Positions 17,572 through 26,462 of a stretch of 64,000 bases of DNA are shown one piece after another. Positions within the stretch are counted from its first letter, which is position 1; each line of letters begins with the position of its first letter. The notes below the pieces were generated by a model. That model ran no database searches and was not told the DNA's origin. It saw only the letters and a program-made list of their open reading frames with translations. The position numbers and the translations under genes are program-made. This DNA is from Alcanivorax sp. DG881 (lineage in GTDB: Bacteria; Pseudomonadota; Gammaproteobacteria; Pseudomonadales; Alcanivoracaceae), in NCBI RefSeq assembly GCF_000155615.1, contig NZ_DS989915.1, forward strand, positions 1,894,400 to 1,958,399. Direction: 5' to 3'.

Positions 17572-17611
17572 TCGCGGAATTGTGTGATCAGCCAGCGTCA
17601 GAACTTGTCCC
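17572..17611. repeat. Dispersed 40-bp repeat, copy 1
   Basis: TCGCGGAATTGTGTGATCAG followed by CCAGCGTCAGAACTTGTCC. The same sequence, with about five mismatches, lies in the opposite orientation at 29131-29170. The rest of the 333-bp gap (17526-17858) holds a terminator, a CATCCGGCGTC word at 17760 that also occurs at 29096, and nothing else I recognise. Confidence 0.65.
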
Positions 17612-17858
17612 ATGACCCCGCCTTGTCCGCCATACTTTTTGTACAAAATGCATTATCCGATTATTGCCTCAATGATGGCCCTGACAATTCCTCAAGACAC
17701 CTCTTAAAAGAGATGCCGGAATAACGACAGCCTCTCAGGCTATGTCGGTTTACGTCAGGCATCCGGCGTCGAGCGTTTGGCAAAGTGCCGGGCATTCGGG
17801 ATAAACCAGGCAGATGGCAAGAAACGTGTTATTCACTCTAATCCGCGAAGAACCTTTT

Positions 17859-18857
17859 TTACTCGTAGCTAAGGTTGGTCGCCTTGCCTCGGAACACCCG
17901 GTAAACAAAGACGGTATAGCAAAGAATCATTGGCAGGGTAATCACCGTTCCCCAAAACGTGAACAACAGTGACTCCGTTGCTGATGCAGACTCCCAGATC
18001 GACAAACGCCCCAGTACGATGTCCGGAAACAAACTGTACGCCAGCCCGATACTGGCCAGCACACACATGACAATCAATGACAGGAACGCCAGCCAACCAT
18101 AGCCGTTATCCAGAATCTGCCGACTGTTGAAAACCCAAATCAGGCCGGCATAGGCCAACGCCGTGGCAATCGGAATGGGCATCAAACCGATGGCGCTGGG
18201 CAAGGTGAACCATTTAGCCGCAATGGTAGAGCTGACCAGGGGCGTGGCAATGGAGATCAGCAACAGGAATGCCCCCATGGGCAAAACTGCCAGGCGCCCC
18301 CAGCGCACCGCTTTATCGAATAAGGCTCCTTCGGTTTTGATCAGCAACCAGGAGGCACCCAGCATGATATAAAGCGCAGGCAGGGCCAACGCAATCAAAG
18401 CGGCGAACAAGGTGTTGGTGGCATCCCCGGTAAGGCCGGTCACGAAAGCGCCCAGCATCCAGCCCTGGGACACTGAAGCCACCAGGGACCCCAGCGCAAA
18501 CAGCGCGTTCCATTTTGCCTTGTGCTTGTCGCCCGCCTTAACGCGAAAATCGAACGAGACGCCACGCAGTATCAGCCCCATCAGCATCAGCGTCACCGGC
18601 AAATACAATGCGGTCAGTACCAGCCCGTGGGCCTGCGGGAACGCAATCAACAAAATACCCACACCCAGAACAATCCAGGTTTCGTTGGCATCCCAGAACG
18701 GCCCGATCGAGGCCACCATCACGTCCTTTTCTTCCTCGTTGGCGAATGGCAACAGCAAACCGATACCCAGGTCATAGCCATCCAGAACGACATAAATCAG
18801 CAGTGCCAGCCCCATGGCGCCGGCAAAGAACAGCGGAAGCCAGTATCCAAGATCCAT
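17859..18857 (-). CDS. cydB: Cytochrome bd-type quinol oxidase subunit II (cyanide-insensitive type)
   Basis: 332-aa inner-membrane subunit II with about eight hydrophobic spans. It begins with YWLPLFFAGAMGLALLIYVVLDGYDLGIG and includes FWDANETWIVLG, the family hallmark (parts given separately). It overlaps the subunit I gene by one base in TAATG, so translation is coupled. Together they form a terminal oxidase that oxidises quinol and reduces oxygen. Length and sequence resemble CioB. Confidence 0.94.
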   Translation of the reverse strand: MDLGYWLPLFFAGAMGLALLIYVVLDGYDLGIGLLLPFANEEEKDVMVASIGPFWDANETWIVLGVGILLIAFPQAHGLVLTALYLPVTLMLMGLILRGVSFDFRVKAGDKHKAKWNALFALGSLVASVSQGWMLGAFVTGLTGDATNTLFAALIALALPALYIMLGASWLLIKTEGALFDKAVRWGRLAVLPMGAFLLLISIATPLVSSTIAAKWFTLPSAIGLMPIPIATALAYAGLIWVFNSRQILDNGYGWLAFLSLIVMCVLASIGLAYSLFPDIVLGRLSIWESASATESLLFTFWGTVITLPMILCYTVFVYRVFRGKATNLSYE

Positions 18858-20245
18858 TATCTCTCTCCTTCTGCATGTTCATCGTCATCCAGCTCAGCCT
18901 CCATGGCCCGTTGCTGTGGGCTCAATGACAAGGAGCGGGCGGGCTTGGTCGCCATGTAACGCAGCGCCGCGATATAGGACACCAGCAGAAACAGGTACAG
19001 CAGCACATAGCCAAACAAGGTACCCGCCACCGTCGCGCTACTGTGATCGGCCACCACGTCGGCTGTACGGAGCAGGCCGCTGACCACCCAGGGCTGACGG
19101 CCAATTTCCGTCACATACCACCCGGCCAATACGGCCACCCAGCCGGAGAAGGTCATCACCGACAGAGCTCGCAACAACCACACGTTACCGTCCCGACTTT
19201 CACGCGGGCCGCGAAACAATTTCCAGACAGACCACCAGCCCACCAGAACCATCAGCACGCCGATTCCCACCATAACCCGGAAGGCCCAAAACACCGGTGC
19301 CACTGGCGGGTGATCACCGTCAAACTCATTCAGTCCTTTCAGCTCACCGTCCCATTCGTGGGTAAGAATTAGGCTGGCCAGCCCAGGCACTTTAATGGCC
19401 ATATGGGTAGTGCGCTGTTCCTCATCGGGAAAGCCAAACAGGGTCAGTGGAGCATTGCGCTCGGTCTCCCACACCCCTTCCATGGCGGCAATTTTGGCTG
19501 GCTGGTGCTCCAGGGTATTCAGGCCATGAAGGTCGCCTATCCAGACTTGCAGGGGCGCCAGCACTGCTGCCATCAATGCACCGGTGCGCATCACTTTCCA
19601 GGTGGCCGGACCATCCACCCCTCGCATGGCTCGCCAGGCACTGATCCCCATAATCAGGAACGCCGCCGTCAGCAAAGACGCGTTGAACATATGCGCAAGG
19701 CGATAGGGGAACGATGGATTGAAAATCACTTCCCACCAGCTCTCCACAAAGAATACGCCGTCTTCCAGGCGGAACCCGGTAGGAGTCTGCATCCAGGAAT
19801 TCAGGCTGAGAATCCAGAATGCGGAGAAACTGGTGCCCACTGCCACCAGCGCACAGGACACCAGGTGAAGGCGGTTGGACACCCGATTTTTCCCGAACAG
19901 CATGATGCCAAGAAATGAGGCTTCCAGAAAAAAGGCCGTCAGCACTTCATACCCCAGCAACGGGCCAGCGATATTCCCCGCCCGCTCCATGAACCCGGGC
20001 CAGTTGGTGCCAAACTGAAAACTCATGGTGATGCCCGACACCACCCCCAGCGCAAAGCTGAGGGCAAAAATCTTCACCCAGAAGAAGTAGGCATATTCCC
20101 AGGCCTTGTCACCGGAGAAGGTGTAGCGCAAGCGGAAGTAGAACAGCACCCAGCACAGGCCGATGGTGATAGTGGGAAACAGGATATGAAAGCTGATATT
20201 GGCGGCGAACTGCAGCCGGGCCAACAGGAACGGATCAAATTCCAC
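18857..20245 (-). CDS. cydA: Cytochrome bd-type quinol oxidase subunit I (CioA-like)
   Basis: 462-aa heme-bearing subunit I. The N-terminal ARLQFAANISFHILFPT contains a heme-ligand His region. GTNWPGF, LEASFLGIMLFG and EIGRQPWVVSG are conserved. The Q-loop is short, as in cyanide-insensitive CioA-type enzymes, so low heme d and cyanide resistance are inferred. The start codon is GTG with GGAAGGAG 8 nt upstream. No clear Anr or ArcA site is seen in the 302-bp divergent region. Confidence 0.94.
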   Translation of the reverse strand: MEFDPFLLARLQFAANISFHILFPTITIGLCWVLFYFRLRYTFSGDKAWEYAYFFWVKIFALSFALGVVSGITMSFQFGTNWPGFMERAGNIAGPLLGYEVLTAFFLEASFLGIMLFGKNRVSNRLHLVSCALVAVGTSFSAFWILSLNSWMQTPTGFRLEDGVFFVESWWEVIFNPSFPYRLAHMFNASLLTAAFLIMGISAWRAMRGVDGPATWKVMRTGALMAAVLAPLQVWIGDLHGLNTLEHQPAKIAAMEGVWETERNAPLTLFGFPDEEQRTTHMAIKVPGLASLILTHEWDGELKGLNEFDGDHPPVAPVFWAFRVMVGIGVLMVLVGWWSVWKLFRGPRESRDGNVWLLRALSVMTFSGWVAVLAGWYVTEIGRQPWVVSGLLRTADVVADHSSATVAGTLFGYVLLYLFLLVSYIAALRYMATKPARSLSLSPQQRAMEAELDDDEHAEGER

Positions 20246-20547
20246 CGGGGCGACTCCTTCCTTTCGTCCAGTGACGAGGTTTCATTCCTCCAGACAGTAG
20301 CACAGGGGGATGCAGGGTAAATGAGACAAAAGGTCCATGCAGGTGCCCGGGCAAGGCGCCACCGCACGTGAAGACAACGACAAGAACCAACAGGTGTTAA
20401 CACTTTGTATACACCCGCAACATTTCCCCGTCCTGTCCACAACACGTTATGCACAGCATCCACCGGGTTTAGCCAACAAAATGCACTTCATGAAACTGGC
20501 AATCCGTTTTGGTCATGCCAGCAAGTTCACTTTCTGGAGAGCACACC
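20246..20547. other. Divergent promoter region, cydAB and binding-protein gene
   Basis: 302 bp between cydA (minus) and the solute-binding gene (plus). It must hold both promoters. A GTTAACACTTTGTATACACC stretch near 20395 is AT-rich and promoter-like, but I cannot assign -35/-10 boxes. No repeat or small gene is apparent. Confidence 0.4.
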
Positions 20548-21561
20548 ATGAAAACAAGAATGGGGCTGGTAGCCCTGGCCACCGCAGCCATGTTGTCCCT
20601 GAGCGGCAATGCCATGGCACTGACCAAGCGAACCTTTTGCGTCTTCGACATCATCGGCGCCAATGGTGACACCTTCAACATCATGCGCGACTACAAGACT
20701 GCCGCTGTCGAGTGGGGCGTGGATGTAGAGTTGAAGCCCTACACCGATGAAAAAATTGCCTCTGAAGACCTGAAAGCCGGGCAATGTGATGCCGCCGTGC
20801 TAACCGGTATTCGCGGGCGTCAGTTCAACAGCTACACCGGCAGCATGGATTCCATTGGTGCCATCCCCAGCTACGACGCCATGAGAACAGTGATTGCGGT
20901 GATTGCCAGCAACAGCCCCAGCGTCAATCAACATCTGGTTTCCGGCCCCTATGAAGTGGGCGGGGTTGCCCCGCTCGGCGCGGCCTTCCTGTTCCTGAAA
21001 GACAAGGAAATCGACACCGTTGAAGAACTGGCGGGCAAATCCATCGCGGTACTGGAATATGACAGCGCCCAGGCCAGCATGGCTTCCCGGGTCGGCATGT
21101 CGCCGGTCATGTCCGATATCACCAACTTCTCCACCCGCTTCAACAATGGTTCCGTGGATATCTGCTTTGCCCCGGTAATGGGTTACTCCGCACTGGAACT
21201 CTACAAGGGCATGGCGCCGGATGGCGGTATCCTTGACTACGTACTGGGCCAGCTGAGCGCCCAGGTCATTCTCAAAAAGGATAAATTCCCGGAAGGCTAT
21301 GGCCAGAAATCCCGTGCCTTCATGTTCAGCCAGTTTGATCGCGCCATGAAGCTGATTGATAACGCCAGCAATGAAATTGCCGACCGCTGGTGGATTCGCA
21401 TTCCCGAGAAAGACAAGCTGCGTTATGACGAAATGATGCGCGAAGCCCGCATCGAGCTGACCAAGAAAGGGGTATACAGCAAAGACATGATGTCCCTGCT
21501 GCTCAAGGTTCGCTGCAAGCAGGATCCCTCTCGGGCGGAGTGTGTTAACCCGGTGGAATAA
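20548..21561 (+). CDS. Periplasmic solute-binding protein, TRAP/DUF6091-like
   Basis: 337-aa secreted protein with a signal peptide ending AMALTK. FCVFDIIGANGDTFNIMRDY, the LKAGQCDAAVLTGIRGRQF lobe and the VEELAGKSIAVLEYDSAQ hinge are typical of DctP/TAXI-like binding proteins. The C-terminus has a CKQDPSRAEC pair that could form a disulfide. No TRAP membrane subunits are adjacent, so partner and ligand are unknown. The start at 20548 has GGAGA upstream. A strong terminator follows. Confidence 0.78.
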   Translation: MKTRMGLVALATAAMLSLSGNAMALTKRTFCVFDIIGANGDTFNIMRDYKTAAVEWGVDVELKPYTDEKIASEDLKAGQCDAAVLTGIRGRQFNSYTGSMDSIGAIPSYDAMRTVIAVIASNSPSVNQHLVSGPYEVGGVAPLGAAFLFLKDKEIDTVEELAGKSIAVLEYDSAQASMASRVGMSPVMSDITNFSTRFNNGSVDICFAPVMGYSALELYKGMAPDGGILDYVLGQLSAQVILKKDKFPEGYGQKSRAFMFSQFDRAMKLIDNASNEIADRWWIRIPEKDKLRYDEMMREARIELTKKGVYSKDMMSLLLKVRCKQDPSRAECVNPVE

Positions 21562-21585
21562 CCGCCTTTAACAAACGACTCCGAT

Positions 21586-21616
21586 AAAACGCCGCCAGCA
21601 CCCCTGGCGGCGTTTT
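21586..21616 (+). terminator. Intrinsic terminator
   Basis: A 13-bp perfect stem AAAACGCCGCCAG/CTGGCGGCGTTTT with a 5-nt loop, 24 bp after the binding-protein stop. Confidence 0.95.
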
Positions 21617-21761
21617 CGTTACACACTGGTGTAAACCGCTCACCCTGAGGCGCCATTGCGCTGACCGAACAGCAATTGAACGCCACCACAAAGCTGGGTA
21701 GTTTATTGGAACAAGCACCGCCTGTGCGGCGCACCACTTTGACTCTGAGTTGCAGCGAGCC

Positions 21762-22964
21762 ATGGCCCTGACTTCCGCGGATGTTCGCAACGCCGAACCG
21801 CTCCAGAAAGACTACAAACTCCATGACGACAAGGGGCTCTACCTGTTGGTAGAAACCGATGGTAACCGTACCTGGAAACTCAGCTACCGTTTCGACGGCC
21901 GCAGCAAAGTCATCACCCTGGGGCCTTGCCCGGAAGTCACCCTGAGCTTTGCCCGCCAGCTGCGCGATGAAGCCCGGGAACTGATCGCCGATGGCATCGA
22001 CCCGATCAGCCGTTGCGTCAAGCGGGAAGTCTTCAGCCCCTCGGTGGAAACCTTTGAAGCGGTGGCCCGAGACTGGCTGGAGCGCGTCTATCGACTGGAA
22101 GTGTCGGAAGAACAATTCCGGCGCACCAAGCGGCAAATGGAAAACTACCTGATTGCCAGCATTGGCAAACGGGTCGTCAGTGAAGTGACCCCCGAAGACC
22201 TGAAATCCCTGGCGGCCGCCCTCGGCGCCGAGGGGCATCTGGACAGGGGCAAGCGTGTTCTGGGCATCGGCAAGCGAATCTACACCCATGCCCGTGATAC
22301 CGGCGTGGCGGGCTACCAGCAAACCGGCGCCCTGCGCCGCCGGCTCACTGGCTCCGGTACCGAACCGGAGTTTTTGCTCAGTACCCGTGAGCAGATTCTC
22401 GATCTGGCCAGCGGCGTTCTCGGCCAGTGGAGCCGCACCACCACTACCGCCGCCCTCAAACTCACGGTGTGGTTGCTGGCCCGCCCCAGCGAAATCGTCA
22501 ACGCACGCTGGTCCGACATGGACCTGGACGCCGGCGAGTGGCGCATCCACCGCAACAGCACCGGGAGCCCCACGGGCAGCAAGATCATTACCGTGCCTTT
22601 GCCGCGCCAGGCGGTGGAACTGTTGCGGGAAATCGAGCCCATCACCGGCCGCCAGGAGTACATCTTTCCCGGCACCCGCGATCGCAAAAAACACCTGGGC
22701 GCCAGCACCCTTTCCGCGGCACTGAAAAAAGTCACACGGACCACACCGGTTTCCACCGACAACCTGCGCACCCTGGCCGCCACCGCACTGGGCGAACTGG
22801 GCTATCAGGCAGAGCAGATTCAATCCCAGCTACTCAACCAGACCGGCGACGAACCGGCCGACCGTCAAACCTACCTGGATAAACGCCGGGAGATGCTGCA
22901 GGCCTGGGCGGACTATCTGGACAATACCGCCATCGGCAAGGTCACCCGGCCGCGCAGACTCTGA
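21762..22964 (+). CDS. P4-type tyrosine integrase homologue with degenerate active site
   Basis: 400 aa with the full P4-integrase layout: the N-terminal DUF4102 arm-binding domain (residues 1-85, YKLHDDKGLYLLVE, LGPCPEVTLSFARQLRDEA), a core-binding domain (about 95-190) and a catalytic domain. Arg-I is kept in LLARPSEIV. The HxxR box reads DNLR (Asp333), the second His of the usual LAH is Asn (LLN, near 359), and the position of the nucleophilic Tyr is Ala366 (PADRQTYLDKRREM, where active enzymes have AYNR). Strand cleavage is therefore unlikely. It is an intact ORF without adjacent mobile genes, att repeats or tRNA, so probably a domesticated DNA-binding protein. Confidence 0.85.
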   Translation: MALTSADVRNAEPLQKDYKLHDDKGLYLLVETDGNRTWKLSYRFDGRSKVITLGPCPEVTLSFARQLRDEARELIADGIDPISRCVKREVFSPSVETFEAVARDWLERVYRLEVSEEQFRRTKRQMENYLIASIGKRVVSEVTPEDLKSLAAALGAEGHLDRGKRVLGIGKRIYTHARDTGVAGYQQTGALRRRLTGSGTEPEFLLSTREQILDLASGVLGQWSRTTTTAALKLTVWLLARPSEIVNARWSDMDLDAGEWRIHRNSTGSPTGSKIITVPLPRQAVELLREIEPITGRQEYIFPGTRDRKKHLGASTLSAALKKVTRTTPVSTDNLRTLAATALGELGYQAEQIQSQLLNQTGDEPADRQTYLDKRREMLQAWADYLDNTAIGKVTRPRRL

Positions 22965-23009
22965 TACCCTGTGGGCAGTCACATTCACTGCCACCATTCA
23001 GGATATTGC

Positions 23010-24464
23010 ATGCCAAGCCCGTTCGGCTTTCGTTTCGACAACACCTACCGCCGGCTGCCGGAGCCTCTGTTTTCAGATTGCTCGCCACAGCCGGTCAGCA
23101 CACCGGCCTTTGCCCTGTTTAACGATGCACTGGCCCGGGAACTTGGGCTGGATAGCGAGGCCTTGTCGACGCACCCTGAGTTTTTCAGTGGCAATGCATT
23201 ACTGGATGGCAGCGAGCCCATTGCCCAGGCTTATGCGGGCCACCAGTTTGGCAACCTGACCATGCTCGGCGATGGCCGCGCTATCCTGTTGGGCGAACAC
23301 GTTGATGACAGCGGGCAACGCCGCGACATCCAGCTTAAAGGCGCCGGGCGCACCCCCTTTTCCCGAGGTGGCGACGGGCGCGCGGCCCTTGGCCCCATGT
23401 TGCGCGAATACATAATCAGTGAAGCGCTACACGCCCTGAATATTCCTGCCACTCGCAGCCTGGCCGTCACCCACACCGGTGACCGGGTGCACCGGGACAC
23501 ACTGCTTCCCGGCGCCATCCTGGCCCGGGTGGCAACATCCCATATTCGTGTAGGCACCTTCCAATACGCCGCCGGGCAACAAAATCCCGCCCTGCTGGAA
23601 CAACTGGTGGATTACACCATCGCGCGCCATTACCCCTCCCTGGAGGGGGCAGAGAACAAGGCGCTGGCCCTGTTCGAAGCGGTGATGGATCGCCAGATAG
23701 ATCTGGTGGTCAACTGGATGCGCGTGGGCTTTATTCACGGCGTACTCAACACCGATAACGTGACCCTGTCCGGCGAGAGTATTGATTTCGGCCCCTGTGC
23801 TTTTATGGACAATTTTGACCCGAACACGGTATTCAGCTCCATCGATCGCCAGGGACGTTATGCCTATGGAAACCAGCCCAGCATCACCCAGTGGAACCTG
23901 GGCCGTTTTGCGGAAACCCTGCTCGGCTTGATCGACGAAGACACGGACACCGCGATCGAAAAAGCCACCGCGTCGCTGAAGTCATTCAGTCAGCGTTACG
24001 AAGAAAAATGGCGCGCCATGATGAACAAGAAACTGGGATTATTCGGAAGCGAAGCAGAGGACGACAAGCTGATTGCTGATTTACTCACCTGGATGCAGGC
24101 GCAGAACGCGGACTACACCAATACGTTCCGTGATCTGATCAACGACGGCCTGCCTGACGGGGAGCAATACCAGAATGAAAGCTTCCAGCAGTGGCACCAA
24201 CAGTGGCGAGCAAGACTGGCCCGCAACAGAAAACCCCTGGCGTCATCGCTGTGCCTGATGCGTAATCACAACCCGGCGGTGATACCGCGCAATCATCTGG
24301 TGGAACAGGCGCTGAATGCCGCCAGCGACGATAACGATATGGCGCCAACCCGTGCGTTATTAGATGCATTGGCCGAACCTTATGCGGACCGGGACAGTAA
24401 CGATCCTTATCGGCAATCAGCCGCACCCGGCGAGCAAGTCTTTCAGACCTTTTGCGGCACGTGA
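23010..24464 (+). CDS. selO: Protein adenylyltransferase SelO (YdiU/UPF0061)
   Basis: 484-aa pseudokinase-fold enzyme that transfers AMP to proteins in redox stress. AYAGHQFGNLTMLGDGRAILLGE, LKGAGRTPFSRGGDGRAALG and NTDNVTLSGESIDFGPCAF are the family signatures (parts given separately). Eukaryotic SelO carries selenocysteine near the C-terminus. Here the protein ends FCGT, with Cys three residues from the end in the equivalent place. The start at 23010 follows GGATATTGC. It follows the integrase-like gene by 45 bp. Confidence 0.94.
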   Translation: MPSPFGFRFDNTYRRLPEPLFSDCSPQPVSTPAFALFNDALARELGLDSEALSTHPEFFSGNALLDGSEPIAQAYAGHQFGNLTMLGDGRAILLGEHVDDSGQRRDIQLKGAGRTPFSRGGDGRAALGPMLREYIISEALHALNIPATRSLAVTHTGDRVHRDTLLPGAILARVATSHIRVGTFQYAAGQQNPALLEQLVDYTIARHYPSLEGAENKALALFEAVMDRQIDLVVNWMRVGFIHGVLNTDNVTLSGESIDFGPCAFMDNFDPNTVFSSIDRQGRYAYGNQPSITQWNLGRFAETLLGLIDEDTDTAIEKATASLKSFSQRYEEKWRAMMNKKLGLFGSEAEDDKLIADLLTWMQAQNADYTNTFRDLINDGLPDGEQYQNESFQQWHQQWRARLARNRKPLASSLCLMRNHNPAVIPRNHLVEQALNAASDDNDMAPTRALLDALAEPYADRDSNDPYRQSAAPGEQVFQTFCGT

Positions 24465-24471
24465 AGCTCAA

Positions 24472-24570
24472 TGTCGGGTTACGCCGCTACGCGGCTAACA
24501 CGACCTACAAACTCACCACTGGCTCCGTAGGTCGCATTTACCCAAGGGCGCATTCGGTTTAACGAACGCC
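24472..24570. repeat. Dispersed ATGTCGG...CGACCTAC repeat, copy 2
   Basis: 24472-24509 reads ATGTCGGGTTACGCC and so on to CGACCTAC. The inverted half GTAGGTCGCATTTACCCAAG lies at 24528-24547. It shares both arm sequences with the copies at 12.4 and 56.9 kb. It fills the space between selO and the 3' end of the convergent GST gene. Confidence 0.7.
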
Positions 24571-24571
24571 C

Positions 24572-25438
24572 TCAGCCTTGCAGCTTGTCCATGGTCTTCA
24601 ACTCAAAGTCACTGGCATCGTGACGCTCAAGCAGCTGGCTGGCCGGATCACCCCAGGCCCGGTTCACCATGCGGCCACGCTTCACGGCCGGGCGCTCGGC
24701 AATCTGGTGGGTCCAACGCAATACATTGGTGTACGTATGGGCTTCGATAAACTCCGCCGCCTCATACACCTTGTTGGTGACCAGCGCGCCGTACCACGGC
24801 CACACGGCCATATCCGCGATGGTGTATTCATCACCCGCCAGGTACGTGTTATCCGCCAGCCTGCGATCCAGCACATCAAGCTGCCGCTTGATTTCCATGG
24901 TGTAACGATCGATAGGGTATTGGTATTTTTCCGGTGCGTAAGCATAGAAGTGGCCAAAGCCACCCCCCAGCATCGGCGCACTGCCCATTTGCCAAAATAA
25001 CCAGTTCAGGGTTTCGGTGCGGGCTGCCGGGTCCCGGGGCAAAAACTCACCGAACTTTTCCGCCAGATAAAGCAGAATGCTGCCGGACTCGAACACCCGC
25101 TGGGGCGGGTTCACGCTATGGTCCATCAGTGCGGGAATCTTGGAGTTGGGGTTCACGTCCACAAAACCGCTACCAAACTGATCGCCATCCTGAATATTGA
25201 TCAACCAGGCATCGTACTCAGCCCCCTGGTGACCTTTCTCAAGCAGCTCCTCCAGCATCACCGTGACCTTCACCCCGTTGGGCGTGGCCAGGGAATAAAC
25301 CTGCAAGGGGTGCTCACCGATCGACAGTGTCTTGTCGTGTGTGGGGCCGGCAATGGGGCGATTAATATTGGCAAACTTGCCACCGCTTTCCTTGTCCCAT
25401 TTCCAGACCCGGGGTGGCGTGTAGGTATCGTCAGACAT
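24572..25438 (-). CDS. yghU: Glutathione S-transferase family protein YghU
   Basis: 288 aa, the same length as E. coli YghU, a disulfide-bond reductase of the Nu class that binds two glutathiones. Typical segments are YTPPRVWKWDKE, GGKFANINRPIAG, VYSLATPNGVKVTVMLEE, NPNSKIPAL and FESGSILLYLAEKFG. The C-terminal domain has EYTIADMAVWPWYG. The start at 25438 is chosen because the frame upstream encodes a hydrophobic stretch absent from the family. Confidence 0.93.
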   Translation of the reverse strand: MSDDTYTPPRVWKWDKESGGKFANINRPIAGPTHDKTLSIGEHPLQVYSLATPNGVKVTVMLEELLEKGHQGAEYDAWLINIQDGDQFGSGFVDVNPNSKIPALMDHSVNPPQRVFESGSILLYLAEKFGEFLPRDPAARTETLNWLFWQMGSAPMLGGGFGHFYAYAPEKYQYPIDRYTMEIKRQLDVLDRRLADNTYLAGDEYTIADMAVWPWYGALVTNKVYEAAEFIEAHTYTNVLRWTHQIAERPAVKRGRMVNRAWGDPASQLLERHDASDFELKTMDKLQG

Positions 25439-25543
25439 GTTGGCTCCAAACAGAATGAGTGCAACTACTATTGCAGACACTATGGCCAGCCGCCCCGGTG
25501 TGAACAAGGGCAATCAGCCGATTGATTCCTTCAGCTGAATGAA

Positions 25544-26404
25544 TCAATCCGCTTGCTGGGCCTTGCGTTGCTCACGTAACGTTTTTTCCGCTTTCTTCGC
25601 ATAGTCGGCACAATCCATCCGTGTCGACTGAGTGACATCGGTATAATTCCAACCACTGGCACCGGGATGCGGCGTCAGCAACAAGTCGCAAGGTAATTGC
25701 TTCACGGTTTTGAAGGTGCCGGTGAAAGCCTCAACGATGTGGGGATAACGCGGGTTATCCACCAACTGATAGCCCGGCGCTGTCAGGCTGTCCACGTAGG
25801 CAATATCCACCTTTTCTCCGTCTCGCATACTCTGCCAGGTCCAGGCCATGCTGCCGGGGGTATGGCCCGGAATGAAATGGGCGGTGAGTGTGAGGTTGCC
25901 CAGAGAGACCTGTTCGCCGTCCTGAATCTGCCGGTCCACCCGCACTGGCGGATAAAGGATATCGTCACCAAAATGAATATCGTTGGCACCACCGTCCGCC
26001 ATCAGCATGGCGGTTTCAGCGTTGGCCACCAGCCGGGCACCGGTGGCCTGTTTGATCGCCGCCAGCGAGCCGGCATGGTCGCCGTGGCCATGGCTGACCA
26101 GAATCCATTTCAGGGTCTGCGGCGCCACCCCCACAGCCTCCATGTTCGCCAGCAGATGCTCGGCACTCTGGGGCATCCCGCCATCAATGAGGATGGCGCC
26201 GTCGCGGGTTTTCAGCAGCAGCGAGGTCAGCTCATCGGTACCAATCTGCCAGACGTTATCGGCAATCTGCAGCGGTGCCATGGGCTGCAGCCAGGCCTCC
26301 GGCACCGTGTAGGCTTCCAGCTGCGGCAACGGGGTTACCGGTTCGGCCTGGGCCGCGCTGACCAGCAGCACCCCGCATAACGCACTGCATCGAATGAATG
26401 TCAT
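25544..26404 (-). CDS. Subclass B3-like metallo-beta-lactamase
   Basis: 286-aa periplasmic zinc hydrolase. The signal peptide ends SAAQA. The B3 active-site pattern is present: VSHGHGDHAGS (HxHxDH), the third zinc His in IPGHTPGSMAW and the last in LLTPHPGASGW. The Cys of B1/B2 enzymes is absent. Hydrolysis of beta-lactams is plausible but other substrates are possible. The start at 26404 follows AGGGAGAACAACG. It sits 58 bp behind a second MBL-fold gene on the same strand. Confidence 0.85.
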   Translation of the reverse strand: MTFIRCSALCGVLLVSAAQAEPVTPLPQLEAYTVPEAWLQPMAPLQIADNVWQIGTDELTSLLLKTRDGAILIDGGMPQSAEHLLANMEAVGVAPQTLKWILVSHGHGDHAGSLAAIKQATGARLVANAETAMLMADGGANDIHFGDDILYPPVRVDRQIQDGEQVSLGNLTLTAHFIPGHTPGSMAWTWQSMRDGEKVDIAYVDSLTAPGYQLVDNPRYPHIVEAFTGTFKTVKQLPCDLLLTPHPGASGWNYTDVTQSTRMDCADYAKKAEKTLREQRKAQQAD

Positions 26405-26462
26405 CGTTGTTCTCCCTGGAAAAACCGTTGGACGCACCTGGCCGGGTTTGGTTCGCCAGGGC

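Noticed and set aside
17602-17858. A short gene between the DJ-1 terminator and cydB
   Set aside because: Frames in this gap are short and broken and have no ribosome site; the region mainly holds repeat remnants.
21423-22823. A 466-codon frame on the minus strand
   Set aside because: It lies opposite the integrase homologue and the end of the binding-protein gene, and crosses a terminator. No homology features.
21762-24464. Prophage or genomic island anchored by the integrase
   Set aside because: No tRNA, att repeats, phage genes or atypical base use are seen around the gene, and its active site is degenerate.
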